Below, piece after piece: positions 9,471 through 18,723 of a stretch of 64,000 bases of DNA (within the stretch, counting starts at the first letter, position 1; every line of letters starts with the position of its first letter). The translations under genes and the position numbers were made by a program. The stretch covers positions 6,483-70,482 of the forward strand of contig SVQH01000012.1 of assembly GCA_015065425.1 (NCBI GenBank). The letters are read 5' to 3'. A model generated the notes under the pieces. That model made no database searches, was not told where the DNA came from, and was given only the letters and a program-made list of their open reading frames with translations. This stretch comes from Oscillospiraceae bacterium. GTDB lineage: Bacteria; Bacillota; Clostridia; Oscillospirales; Acutalibacteraceae.

Positions 9471-9508
9471 AAGGCTCTCCCTGAATTTTTTCGGGGAGAG
9501 CCTTTTTC
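9471..9508. terminator. Bidirectional terminator between the GH16 gene and the TRAP permease gene
   Basis: AAGGCTCTCCC (9471-9481) pairs with GGGGAGAGCCTT (9493-9504), with A-rich sequence before and TTTTT after. It serves both convergent units. Confidence 0.9.
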
Positions 9509-9510
9509 GG

Positions 9511-11649
9511 TTATGCAGCTTTTTTCTTATTCTTTTTTTGCTTTGGTACATAATCGGGAGATTTTCTCTCGCTTATTACCTGAATTATGATAATAGCAAC
9601 AACCAGTGAGATACCAATGATATCAGTTATTGTTTCAGGCACGATAAGCATAAAGCCGCCTGCAAGGGTGAGTATTCTCTGCCACCAGGGAAGCTTTACA
9701 TTCATGTATCCTTCCATGCCTGCCGCAACCGCATAAATGCCTACAAATGAGGTTATTATTATGGATATGATGTCAAATATACCTGCATCAATGAAGAGCA
9801 TTTTCGGGTTATATGCGAACATGTAGGGTATTATGAATGCTGCAATGGCAAGTCGCGTTGCCGTGATACCTGTCTTCAGCGGATTTGACTTTGCAATAGC
9901 CGAACCTGCATAAGCTGCAAGAGCAACGGGAGGAGTGATGTCTGCAACGATACCGAAGTAGAAAACAAACATGTGAGCAGCAAGTGCAGGAATTCCCATC
10001 TTTATAAGAATGGGAGCTGTAATTGTTGCCATGATAACATAGTTTGCCGTTGTGGGAACACCCATGCCGAGAACGATACAGCAAAGCATTGTAAGGAAGA
10101 GTGCAAGGAACATGCTGTTTTCAGCGACGGGAACAAGAGTGTTGAGAAGAAGCTGACCGAGTGCTGTCATTGTAACAACACCTGAAATAAGTCCTGCCAT
10201 ACCGCATGCTACTGCAACACCTATGGTATTTTTTGCACCGTTGTGGAGTGATTCAACAACAATACCGGGGTTGAGAGCTGTGTTTTTCTTTGTGATAAAA
10301 GAAAGGACAACGCACACAACAAGACCTGCAAAAACAGCCTTTGTCATCATTGATGCTCCGAAGGGAATCCAGATTCCCAATGTAACAGCAACGGGAATAA
10401 GAGGGTATATTATCTGCCAAGCAGTTTTCTTTGTCAAGTGCTTCGGGAAAAGACTTACGATAAGAGAAGCAAGAATTGCAAAACAAGCAGAAACACCTGC
10501 ACTGAAATAATTCATGCATATTACAAGAATTATGATAGGCAGAAGAAGATAGCCGTTTCTTGCAATAAGCTTGAAGAAATTGGGAATAGCATCTTTGGGA
10601 AGTCCCTTAAGCCCCAGCTTTTTTGCTTCAAAGTGTATCATAAGGAAGATACCTGTGAAATAAAGAGCAGCAGGGAGAATTGCCGTTACTGCTATTGAGG
10701 CATAGGGAACGCCGGTAATTTCAGCCATAAGGAAGGCTGCAGCACCCATGATGGGAGGCATTATCTGTCCGCCTGTTGATGCCGCCGCTTCAACCGCTGC
10801 GGCAAATTCGGGTTTGTAGCCTGTCTTTTTCATGAGAGGAATTGTAATAGAACCGCTTCCTACAGTATTTGCAACGGATGAGCCTGAATACATTCCTTCA
10901 AGTGCACTTGAAATAACTGCGACCTTTGCAGGTCCGCCGACGGAGCCGCCTGCAATGGAGTTTGCAAGGTCAACAAAGAATGTGCCGATACCTGTTCTTT
11001 CAAGAAGAGCACCGAGAATAATAAAGAGCACGATAAATGTGGTACATACATAAACGGGGGTTGAGAATAAGCCGTTTGCAACATCATAAAAAAGGCTGTA
11101 TGCAAGGTTTCTCAAAGCCTTGTCCGGATTTTCCGTAAATGCCTTTATTGCGGCATAAACAATGAATGCACCTGCAACAAAAATAATGGGAAGACCGACA
11201 GCCCGTCGCACGAGTTCTATCAGAAGTATTATCGCGAGGAATGCAATAATTATCTGAAGTGTGCCGATTCTTCTTGACATCATTACTATTTCTTCCTGCT
11301 GAACCGTGTAATACAGGAAGCATGCCGCACCCGCAAGACCTAAAAATATGTCATATACGGGGACATGATTGATTTTCTTTGTCTGTGCTTTATAAGCAGG
11401 GAATATAAGATAACCTACAAAAATTATAAATGCCATAAAGGTCGTAAGCTTTGTATACTTCGTGGCATTCGGAAAAAGCAGCGCCATTGATATCATATAT
11501 ACGCTGAAGGAGCAAAGAAGCCCTGTTATAACATTTTTTCTCCAACCGGTGAAGATTCTTGTGTTGCTTTCACGGTCGAATTCCTGCATTATCTTGTCTG
11601 AATCAACAGCTTCTTCGTTGATATTTACATTTGCGGTATTTTCGTTCAC
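9511..11649 (-). CDS. TRAP transporter permease, fused DctQ-DctM (4TM/12TM) type
   Basis: Membrane part of a TAXI-type TRAP transporter that uses an ion gradient to import organic acids. The 712 residues combine a small 4-helix N-terminal part with the large 12-helix DctM domain, as in the 4TM/12TM fusion family. Recognisable stretches are GGSVGGPAKVAVISSALEGM, STGGQIMPPIMGAAAFLMAE and the second-half repeat GMGVPTTANYVIMATI. The start is GTG with AGGAAAGGGG upstream. The binding-protein gene lies 114 bases upstream with a hairpin between. The charged tail KQKKNKKKAA is cytoplasmic. The substrate is not known. Confidence 0.93.
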   Translation of the reverse strand: MNENTANVNINEEAVDSDKIMQEFDRESNTRIFTGWRKNVITGLLCSFSVYMISMALLFPNATKYTKLTTFMAFIIFVGYLIFPAYKAQTKKINHVPVYDIFLGLAGAACFLYYTVQQEEIVMMSRRIGTLQIIIAFLAIILLIELVRRAVGLPIIFVAGAFIVYAAIKAFTENPDKALRNLAYSLFYDVANGLFSTPVYVCTTFIVLFIILGALLERTGIGTFFVDLANSIAGGSVGGPAKVAVISSALEGMYSGSSVANTVGSGSITIPLMKKTGYKPEFAAAVEAAASTGGQIMPPIMGAAAFLMAEITGVPYASIAVTAILPAALYFTGIFLMIHFEAKKLGLKGLPKDAIPNFFKLIARNGYLLLPIIILVICMNYFSAGVSACFAILASLIVSLFPKHLTKKTAWQIIYPLIPVAVTLGIWIPFGASMMTKAVFAGLVVCVVLSFITKKNTALNPGIVVESLHNGAKNTIGVAVACGMAGLISGVVTMTALGQLLLNTLVPVAENSMFLALFLTMLCCIVLGMGVPTTANYVIMATITAPILIKMGIPALAAHMFVFYFGIVADITPPVALAAYAGSAIAKSNPLKTGITATRLAIAAFIIPYMFAYNPKMLFIDAGIFDIISIIITSFVGIYAVAAGMEGYMNVKLPWWQRILTLAGGFMLIVPETITDIIGISLVVAIIIIQVISERKSPDYVPKQKKNKKKAA

Positions 11650-11684
11650 TGTTTTTCCCCTTTCCTGAGTTTTTTGCTTTTATT

Positions 11685-11720
11685 AAAAGAACGTGCCGCA
11701 ATTCATAAAACTGCGGCACG
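11685..11720 (-). terminator. Intercistronic hairpin between TAXI and permease genes
   Basis: CGTGCCGCA and TGCGGCACG (11692-11700 and 11712-11720) form a 9-bp stem that on the minus strand is followed by TTCTTTTAAT. It probably terminates part of the transcripts or protects the 3' end of the binding-protein message, making more receptor than permease. Confidence 0.7.
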
Positions 11721-11763
11721 GATATTACCGATTTGTGTCGGAGTGAAACCAAACAACTGTTGT

Positions 11764-12837
11764 TTATTCAGCAGCTACAGTTGTTTCTTCTGCTGCAACT
11801 GTGGTTTCATCAGCAGCTGCTTCAACGATACCTTTTTCTACATAATATTTGAGTGCACCGGGATGAAGGGGAACGTCACCGATACCGTTTACGGTTGTGT
11901 TAATGTCCATCTGAGCAGCCTTTGCATGGCAAGTAGCTACATCTTCGTTTTCCCAGAGGTTCTTTGTGATTTCATAAACCTGAGCTTCGCTCATTTCGTT
12001 TGTTACTACATAAGTAGCCATGATTGCAACAGTATTTACGGATTCTGTGATGAAGCCGTAGTCTGCACTTGTCATTTCATACTTTGTGTAGAAGGGGAAG
12101 TCGTTCATGAGCTTTGCGATTACATCATCACCAAGATCAACAGCAACAACATTTGTAGCAGTTGCAAGTTCTGTGATAGCAGTTGTGGGAGTACCTGCAG
12201 TGATGAATGCAGCATCGATAGCACCGTCTTTAAGAGCTGTAGCTGAATCGCCGAAGGAAGCGAATGTTGCATTGATGTCTGTTTCATAATCAAGTCCTGC
12301 AGCTGCAAGAATCTGAGTTGCATTGTAGAAAACGCCTGAACCTGCATCGCCGATAGCAACATTTTTACCCCTAAGGTCAGCAACTGTCTTTATTCCGGAA
12401 GCTTCTGTAGCGATAAGCTGGCAAACTTCGGGATAGATACAAGCAACAGCTGAGAATGTTTTGATGGGAGAAGTGAAGCCGTTTGTGCCGTTGTAAGCAT
12501 AGTTCATAACGTCGTTCTGAACTGTAGCCATGTGATAGTCACCGTCATCGATACCTTCGATGTTAGCCTGTGAACCACCTGTTGAAACAACTTCAAAGCC
12601 GTAAGTATCAGTTGTGATAGCCTGTGTTGAAGCACCTGCGAATGCATAGTATGTACCTGTTGTACCGCCTGTGCCGACCTTGATTTTGTCAAATGTCTTG
12701 TCACCATATACTACTTCTGTGGGTGCAGCAGTTGTTTCGTCGCCTGCTGCTGTTGTGCCTTCGTTACCGTCGCCGCAAGCAGCAAAGCATGTAACGCAGA
12801 ATGTGAGTGCGAGAAGAATTGCTAAAAATTTCTTCAT
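11764..12837 (-). CDS. TAXI-family TRAP solute-binding lipoprotein
   Basis: Extracellular receptor of the TRAP system, 357 residues. It has a lipoprotein signal (MKKFLAILLALTF, lipobox FAAC with Cys at residue 21) and then a T/A/E-rich linker. The TAXI signature follows as KVGTGGTTGTYYAFAGAS, with VVSTGGSQANIEGIDDG and the NVAIGDAGSGVFYNA segment. The C-terminus is a low-complexity tail built on ETTVAAE, repeated twice. AGAGGT provides the ribosome-binding site. It is the first gene of the transporter unit and diverges from the LysR gene, its likely regulator. Confidence 0.94.
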   Translation of the reverse strand: MKKFLAILLALTFCVTCFAACGDGNEGTTAAGDETTAAPTEVVYGDKTFDKIKVGTGGTTGTYYAFAGASTQAITTDTYGFEVVSTGGSQANIEGIDDGDYHMATVQNDVMNYAYNGTNGFTSPIKTFSAVACIYPEVCQLIATEASGIKTVADLRGKNVAIGDAGSGVFYNATQILAAAGLDYETDINATFASFGDSATALKDGAIDAAFITAGTPTTAITELATATNVVAVDLGDDVIAKLMNDFPFYTKYEMTSADYGFITESVNTVAIMATYVVTNEMSEAQVYEITKNLWENEDVATCHAKAAQMDINTTVNGIGDVPLHPGALKYYVEKGIVEAAADETTVAAEETTVAAE

Positions 12838-12884
12838 TGTGTTTACCTCTTTCCAAAATATTTACTAAATTATTAGTCCCGCTT

Positions 12885-12913
12885 ATAATACCATAATAAG
12901 CCAAGCGTATCAA
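12885..12913 (-). promoter_or_regulatory. Promoter of the TAXI-TRAP unit
   Basis: On the minus strand TTGATA (12908-12913), 17 bases, TATTAT (12885-12890). The 295-base gap to the LysR gene holds this promoter and the LysR promoter; otherwise it is A/T-rich and I see no clear operator. Confidence 0.7.
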
Positions 12914-13074
12914 ATACAAATAATTATATAACACCTATAAATAAAATTTATAATAATTAGAAAAGTATAATTTTTTTAGCATAACTTACAATGTTTGTAC
13001 TTTAATTTTATCTAATCTGAATACTATATCATTATGCAAAGCTTTTTTGCATCAAATTTGTTATAATTCTTTTC

Positions 13075-13103
13075 TTGTATTTTGTCGGAAGTATATATAT
13101 AAT
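13075..13103 (+). promoter_or_regulatory. Promoter of the LysR-family gene
   Basis: TTGTAT (13075-13080), 17 bases, TATAAT (13098-13103), 30 bases before the start codon. Confidence 0.6.
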
Positions 13104-13132
13104 AATGGTATACAGAGTTTCGGGGTGATTTT

Positions 13133-14080
13133 ATGTTTGACGGAATGGATTATGTATATGAAGTATATCTTGAAAAGAGTTTTTCCGGTGCTGCCAAAAA
13201 GCTTTTTGTATCACAGCCTGCACTGTCTGCATCTGTAAAAAAGGTTGAAAAGCAGCTTGGAATTACCATTTTTGACAGAAGTACAAATCCCATTTCTCTT
13301 ACTCAGGCGGGAAGAGTCTGTATAGAGTCCATTGAAAAAATGAGAGCACTTCAGCATAATATGCTCAATCAGCTTAATGACCTTTCCGATATGAAAAGCG
13401 GAAGTGTCATTGTCAGTGCGGAAAACTTCATATCCTCGTTTATTCTCCCTGATATTATAATTGAATTTATGAATACTTACAGCGGTATCACCGTAGAGCT
13501 TGTGGAATCGCATTCTCATGACCTTAAAAATCAGTTGCTTGATGAAAAGGTCGATATTCTTGTGGCACATGATTTTGACCCCGAGCTTTTTATATCATAT
13601 CCTCTTGCAGATGAAACTCTTCTGCTTGCCGTTCCGGTTTCATTCTCCGTTAATGAAAAGTTCTCTGAAATGAAGCTTACCGATGAGGATGTGAAGAATA
13701 AAAGATACCTTGACAGGGATTGTCCCACAGTTGACCTTTGCGAGTTTTCAAATGAAGAATTTCTGGTGCTGAAAAAGGGAAATGATATGTATACAAGAAC
13801 CATGCAGCTTTGCGAAAATGCAGGTTTTGTACCAAAAGTAAAAATATATCCCGATCAGCTTCTGACCGCTTACAATATGACAAGGGCGGGACTTGGAATT
13901 ACCATTGTTACCGACAATCTTCTGAGGGCAGAACGCGGAGCATCAAAATGTGTTTTTTATAAGCTTTCGGGTGATAACACAAGGCGTAAACTTGCGATGG
14001 GATATAAAAAGAAAAGATATCCCTCAAGAGCCATGGAGGCTTTTGTTCAGTGTGCAAGAGAAGTATATAACAGAAAGTGA
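13133..14080 (+). CDS. LysR-family transcriptional regulator
   Basis: DNA-binding regulator of 315 residues. The winged helix-turn-helix covers about residues 1-62 (SFSGAAKKLFVSQPALSASVKKVEKQLG), followed by the linker helix and a LysR substrate-binding domain from about residue 90. GGGGTG precedes the ATG. It is transcribed away from the TAXI-TRAP unit, the standard arrangement for a LysR regulator controlling its neighbour, so control of that transporter is the simplest inference. Its last codons overlap a possible GTG start of the following PHP gene. Confidence 0.9.
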   Translation: MFDGMDYVYEVYLEKSFSGAAKKLFVSQPALSASVKKVEKQLGITIFDRSTNPISLTQAGRVCIESIEKMRALQHNMLNQLNDLSDMKSGSVIVSAENFISSFILPDIIIEFMNTYSGITVELVESHSHDLKNQLLDEKVDILVAHDFDPELFISYPLADETLLLAVPVSFSVNEKFSEMKLTDEDVKNKRYLDRDCPTVDLCEFSNEEFLVLKKGNDMYTRTMQLCENAGFVPKVKIYPDQLLTAYNMTRAGLGITIVTDNLLRAERGASKCVFYKLSGDNTRRKLAMGYKKKRYPSRAMEAFVQCAREVYNRK

Positions 14081-14088
14081 GTGTTTTT

Positions 14089-15084
14089 ATGAAAAGAGCA
14101 AGACATTGGTTGAAAGGCGATTGCCATCTTCACACCTGCAACAGTGACGGGAAATACAGACCTGAAGAGCTGTATGATATGCTGTTTGACCTCGGTATCG
14201 ATTTCGCATTTATCACTGACCATAATGTAAATACTCCCGGAAAAAAATGCTTCAATCACAGGGGCGTTGCAATTTTCCCCGGAATGGAAATCTCAGGCGG
14301 TCTCGGACATGTCAATATATGGGGCGAAAATCTTCCTTTTGAAAGAATATCCCGTCCCAATACAGTGGAGGAATATGATGCTCTTGTCACAAAAGCAAGA
14401 CAGTGCGGTGCACATATCAGTGTGAACCACCCCCATGACAGAAAACTTCCGTGGAGAATTGACCTTAACAATTATAAAATGGATTCCGTGGAGCTCTGGA
14501 ACTCACCCATGCACACTGATAATGTATACTGCATGAACTGGTGGGAGGAAAAGCTTCTTGAAGGAAAGTTCATTCCCGCTGTCGGCGGCAGTGATTATCA
14601 TAAAGATTATGTGGTAACAAAACTTCTTTGTGTTCCCACAACCTATGTCTATACAGAGTCTAATTCTTTTGAAGATGTACTTGCAGCTATTAAAAGAGGT
14701 AATGTTTTTGTTACCAATTCTCCAAAAGCACCGAAAATATTCCTTACCTGCGGTGATGCCGTTCCCGGTGACAGTGTTTCTTTCGATGAAAATAAAACTG
14801 TAAACATTTTTGTCGAGGAGCTGAAATCCGGTCAGACTCTGAGAGTTTATCATAACGGTAATATCATATTTGAACATAAGGCAAAGAAAAACGAGAAGAA
14901 TTTTTCTGAAGAAATTGCAGTTCCCTCAGTCGGTTTCGTAAGAGCCGATGTCAGATTTTCCTATTCGCTTCCGGTAAGAGCGGTATATAAGAAAATTGCA
15001 GGCGGTATGATGGGAATGCACGATAAGGGTGAACCCATTCCCGATATGATATACAGCTTTACAAATCCTATATTCTACAAATAA
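14089..15084 (+). CDS. PHP-domain metallohydrolase (CehA/McbA-like)
   Basis: Predicted phosphoesterase-type metal-dependent hydrolase, 331 residues from the ATG at 14089. Metal-binding motifs are DCHLHTCNSDG at the N-terminus, FITDHN, the SVNHPHD segment and GGSDYHK. The final 100 residues form a small beta domain (YSLPVRAVY). A GTG at 14077 overlaps the LysR stop as GTGA and would add four residues; I prefer the ATG because the PHP domain begins just after it. The coupling to the LysR gene suggests a role with the TRAP substrate, but the reaction is unknown. Confidence 0.8.
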   Translation: MKRARHWLKGDCHLHTCNSDGKYRPEELYDMLFDLGIDFAFITDHNVNTPGKKCFNHRGVAIFPGMEISGGLGHVNIWGENLPFERISRPNTVEEYDALVTKARQCGAHISVNHPHDRKLPWRIDLNNYKMDSVELWNSPMHTDNVYCMNWWEEKLLEGKFIPAVGGSDYHKDYVVTKLLCVPTTYVYTESNSFEDVLAAIKRGNVFVTNSPKAPKIFLTCGDAVPGDSVSFDENKTVNIFVEELKSGQTLRVYHNGNIIFEHKAKKNEKNFSEEIAVPSVGFVRADVRFSYSLPVRAVYKKIAGGMMGMHDKGEPIPDMIYSFTNPIFYK

Positions 15085-15101
15085 TGTCAAATAAAAAGAC
15101 T

Positions 15102-15146
15102 AAAAACAGCAGTCATTCCTTTGTCGGAGTGACCGCTGTTTTTATT
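15102..15146. terminator. Bidirectional terminator between the PHP and metallophosphoesterase genes
   Basis: AAAAACAGC-A-GTCA-TTCC pairs with GGAG-TGAC-C-GCTGTTTTT. It has A residues before and T residues after, fitting the convergent genes. Confidence 0.8.
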
Positions 15147-15160
15147 GCTTTATTCAGATT

Positions 15161-16606
15161 TTATCCGCCGATAAGGTCGAAAAGCATTTTGACATAAGTT
15201 GCAAGCATTTCAACGATGGCAACGATAAGATTTATGGGATACTGAATGATGGTGGAGGCGAGTGACTCATCAAGGTCAGAGTCAACAGCTGTATTTCCTT
15301 CGGTCTTCATGATAGCATAAGTATCAACAAGCCCGATTTCCTGAGTTTCATCATCAACAACATAAGCCTTGTAAATAAGCTTTCCGCTGTCGATTTCTGT
15401 TACGCAGAAGCATCCGCCCCAGTCACTTGTTGAGAATGCCTTATCTGCAACCTCAAGTATGGGCTTCATTGCATCTTCATTTACGCCGTATCTCTTTGTG
15501 CCAGCTGTTGAAGGAAGAGTATAAACAGTGCCTTCGGGATTAACTGCAAAAGTGATGCTTTCACCGTTTACTGTCTCGGTTACATATTCTACATTTTCTA
15601 CTGCAGCATCACCGTAAACCTGTGTGGTTCTGAGATACATGTGGTCATGACCTGCATATACCATGTCGATACCGAGTTCGTCAATTATGGGAAGAAGTAC
15701 ATTTCTCATAATAACAGTGTCAGGCTTGTTGATGTTCTTACCTGCAGAGTAGAGAGAACGGTGCATCATAAGTATCTTCCATGTAGCATCGGACTGCTTC
15801 ATGTCGTTGATAAGCCAGTTTCTCTGAGCCTGTGTCATGGGATACATGTCATTTGTATTGAGTACTGCAATGTGAGCATTGCCGTAATCGAAGGAATAAT
15901 AAACGCCTTCAAGTGACTGATTGTCGCTTTCATCAAGAGCAAAAATGTTTTTGAAGCAGTTTGTGTTGAACTTGTTTGTGATGTTACCGTCATGGTTTCC
16001 TGCAACGGGAACCTGTGTGTAAGCATTGTTTGCAAATGCGAAGTTCTTGAAATACCAGTCCCATTCGTCATTTGTGTTGTCGTTTACATAGTCACCGAGG
16101 TTTGCAATGAATCCTGCTTCGGGAGCAACTTCAAGTGCACCTTTAAGTGTAAGGGCAGCCTGGGCAAAGTTTTCGTCGCTGCTTGCCTGAACGTCAGCTA
16201 TTGTGATGAATGAGAATTTATCATCACCGTCATCTGTGACAACTGTGCAGGTTTCGCCCCAGAGTCCTTTTGAAGCATCGCCTGTTCTGTATGTGTATGA
16301 TGTATCTGCTTCAAGATCATATACATATACTTTATGAGCATACTGATCTCTGTATTTTGAAGAAGAACCTGTATATGTCTTTGCGTTTGAAAATGTGCCG
16401 TCAAAGTCCTCAGTCTTTACTATCTGAAGGTCTGTTGCACAATCTTCATAGGTGTACCATGAAAATCCTCTTGCATAAGTGCCGTCTTCTACCATTGTGC
16501 ATGAAATTCTCTTTACTTCGTCTGCAGAAGCACCTGAGGCGGTTACGCCGAAGAGCATCATGACCGCAAGAACTACGGCAAGTGTCTTTTTAAGATTTTT
16601 TTTCAT
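15161..16606 (-). CDS. Secreted purple-acid-phosphatase-like metallophosphoesterase
   Basis: Exported calcineurin-like phosphoesterase, 481 residues. A signal peptide (MKKNLKKTLAVVLAVMMLF...ASA) is followed by a fibronectin-like N-terminal domain of the purple acid phosphatase type to about residue 130. The catalytic domain follows with ITIADVQAS, NLGDYVND, AGNHDGN, MMHRSLYSAG and YAGHDHMY. The last 35 residues are a hydrophobic tail rich in I, V, L and M, ending LIGG, not part of the enzyme fold and similar in character to the tails of the SGNH hydrolases at 52-54 kb. AGGAAAAG precedes the ATG. The substrate is unknown. Confidence 0.9.
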   Translation of the reverse strand: MKKNLKKTLAVVLAVMMLFGVTASGASADEVKRISCTMVEDGTYARGFSWYTYEDCATDLQIVKTEDFDGTFSNAKTYTGSSSKYRDQYAHKVYVYDLEADTSYTYRTGDASKGLWGETCTVVTDDGDDKFSFITIADVQASSDENFAQAALTLKGALEVAPEAGFIANLGDYVNDNTNDEWDWYFKNFAFANNAYTQVPVAGNHDGNITNKFNTNCFKNIFALDESDNQSLEGVYYSFDYGNAHIAVLNTNDMYPMTQAQRNWLINDMKQSDATWKILMMHRSLYSAGKNINKPDTVIMRNVLLPIIDELGIDMVYAGHDHMYLRTTQVYGDAAVENVEYVTETVNGESITFAVNPEGTVYTLPSTAGTKRYGVNEDAMKPILEVADKAFSTSDWGGCFCVTEIDSGKLIYKAYVVDDETQEIGLVDTYAIMKTEGNTAVDSDLDESLASTIIQYPINLIVAIVEMLATYVKMLFDLIGG

Positions 16607-16636
16607 AACTTTTCCTCCGGAAATTCAATTAAAAAA

Positions 16637-16665
16637 ATTATATCATTATTAATAAAAAATGTCAA
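16637..16665 (-). promoter_or_regulatory. Consensus promoter of the metallophosphoesterase gene
   Basis: On the minus strand TTGACA (16660-16665), 17 bases, TATAAT (16637-16642): a perfect consensus. Confidence 0.85.
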
Positions 16666-16746
16666 CCAATAATGCATTTCGTCAATATGCACAAATTGTC
16701 GAAAAAAATTGTAACAGTCCTTCTAACAAAATAGTCAAAATTTTGC

Positions 16747-16775
16747 TTGAAATTATTGGTCTTATTTGTTAAAAT
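16747..16775 (+). promoter_or_regulatory. Promoter of the glycogen operon
   Basis: TTGAAA (16747-16752), 17 bases, TAAAAT (16770-16775), directly followed by the GGGGG ribosome-binding site of glgB. The leader is very short. Confidence 0.6.
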
Positions 16776-16790
16776 TACATTTGGGGGTGT

Positions 16791-18701
16791 ATGTCCTTGA
16801 ATATGAAAAAAGAAAATACTTCGGATATTCCCGTTTATCTTTTTAAACAGGGCAGAAACTGCCGTGCTTATGACTTTTTCGGTTCTCATTTCATTGATGA
16901 TGCAGTTGTTTTCAGGGTATGGGCACCGAAAGCGGCAGAGGTAAGTGTCGTCGGAGAATTCAATTCATGGGATGAAGGAAAAAATCCCATGGATAAAATT
17001 GCTGACGGTATCTGGGAGTGCGTGATATCCGGAATAAATCAGTATGACAGCTATAAGTATTCTGTACTCGGCGAAGACGGTAAAAGACGGATGAAGGCAG
17101 ACCCTTATGCTTTCCATGCCGAAACAAGACCCGCCAATGCTTCCAAAGTGTATGATCTTGAGGGGTATCAGTGGCATGACGGAGATTATCTTGAAGGGGT
17201 ATACAAAAGAAATATTTATTCTTCACCCGTCAATATTTATGAACTTCATGCAGGTTCATGGAAGACCTATCCCGACGGGGAGCCTTATTCTTACAGGGCT
17301 CTTGCAGACGAGCTCGTACCTTATCTTAAGGAAATGTCATATACTCATGTTGAGCTTATGCCTGTGCTTGAGCATCCCTTTGACGGCTCATGGGGATATC
17401 AGGTCACGGGATATTTTGCGGTGACCTCCCGTTACGGAACTCCGCACGATTTTATGTATTTCGTTGACAGTCTCCATAAAGCGGGTATCGGTGTTATTCT
17501 TGACTGGGTTCCCGCTCATTTTCCCAAGGATGCACACGGTCTGTATGAATTTGACGGTTCTTGCTGCTATGAGTATTCAGACCCTCTTAAGAGGGAACAT
17601 GCCGACTGGGGAACGAGAATATTTGATTTCGGAAAAAATGAAGTAATAAGTTTTCTTACTTCAAGTGCGGCATTTTTCTTTGATAAGTATCACATAGACG
17701 GTCTTCGCGTTGATGCTGTTGCATCCATGCTTTATCTTGATTACGGAAGAAGAGGCGGTCAGTGGCGTCCGAATATTTACGGCGGCAGAGAAAATCTTGA
17801 AGCTGTTTCTTTCCTGAAATACCTTAATGAAAGTATTTTCAGGGATTATCCTCACGCCCTTATGATAGCAGAGGAGAGCACTGCATGGCCTCTTGTTACA
17901 AAACCTGTTTCCGTAGACGGACTCGGATTTAATTTTAAGTGGAACATGGGATGGATGAATGACATACTGAGATATTGTTCTCTTGACGGTCTTTCAAGGA
18001 AATTTAACCATGACCTGATAACATTTTCTATGTTCTATGCTTTTTCTGAGAATTTTGTGCTTCCCATTTCTCATGACGAGGTCGTTCACGGCAAGAAGTC
18101 GCTAATAGATAAAATGCCCGGAAGCTATGAAGAAAAATTCAAGGGAATGAAGGCATTTTTAGGCTATATGTATTCACATCCCGGTAAAAAGCTTCTTTTC
18201 ATGGGGCAGGAGTTCGGTCAGTTTATAGAGTGGGATGAAAAAAAGCAGCTTGACTGGTTCTTACTCGATTATGACTCCCACAGACAGCTTCATGAGTATG
18301 TAAAAGCTCTTAATAAAGTATATAAAGAAAATGCTCCTTTGTGGGAAATTGACTATTCATGGGAGGGCTTTGACTGGCTTGTAAGTGACGATAACACAAA
18401 TTCCGTTGTGGCTTTTGAGAGAAAAGACAGTACAGGCGATAAAATCATTGCTCTGTGCAATTTCACTCCCGTTACGAGAGAGAATTACAGAATAGGTGTT
18501 GAAAAAAGAGGCTCTCTTACTTATCTTCTCGATTCCGACAGCAAGTGCTTCGGCGGCGAAGGTGTTTCGGACGGAAAACGGATATATACGAAGAAGATAC
18601 CCATGCACGGAAAAGAGAATTCCTTTGAAATTACTCTTCCCGGCTTCTCTTGCGTATATCTGAGATATAAAGCTTATAATTCCAAGAAAAAAAATAAATG
18701 A
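16791..18701 (+). CDS. glgB: 1,4-alpha-glucan branching enzyme
   Basis: Makes alpha-1,6 branches in glycogen. The 636 residues start with a CBM48 module ([24 protein letters not shown]), followed by the GH13 barrel. The nucleophile lies in [17 protein letters not shown], the general acid in IAEESTAW, and the transition-state stabiliser in [11 protein letters not shown]. The C-terminal beta domain ends at about residue 630. The ATG at 16791 has GGGGG 4 bases upstream; an ATG four codons later is an alternative. First gene of the operon glgB-glgC-glgD-glgA, with glgC beginning 22 bases downstream. Confidence 0.97.
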   Translation: MSLNMKKENTSDIPVYLFKQGRNCRAYDFFGSHFIDDAVVFRVWAPKAAEVSVVGEFNSWDEGKNPMDKIADGIWECVISGINQYDSYKYSVLGEDGKRRMKADPYAFHAETRPANASKVYDLEGYQWHDGDYLEGVYKRNIYSSPVNIYELHAGSWKTYPDGEPYSYRALADELVPYLKEMSYTHVELMPVLEHPFDGSWGYQVTGYFAVTSRYGTPHDFMYFVDSLHKAGIGVILDWVPAHFPKDAHGLYEFDGSCCYEYSDPLKREHADWGTRIFDFGKNEVISFLTSSAAFFFDKYHIDGLRVDAVASMLYLDYGRRGGQWRPNIYGGRENLEAVSFLKYLNESIFRDYPHALMIAEESTAWPLVTKPVSVDGLGFNFKWNMGWMNDILRYCSLDGLSRKFNHDLITFSMFYAFSENFVLPISHDEVVHGKKSLIDKMPGSYEEKFKGMKAFLGYMYSHPGKKLLFMGQEFGQFIEWDEKKQLDWFLLDYDSHRQLHEYVKALNKVYKENAPLWEIDYSWEGFDWLVSDDNTNSVVAFERKDSTGDKIIALCNFTPVTRENYRIGVEKRGSLTYLLDSDSKCFGGEGVSDGKRIYTKKIPMHGKENSFEITLPGFSCVYLRYKAYNSKKKNK

Positions 18702-18723
18702 TATTATGAAAGGAAGACAACAG

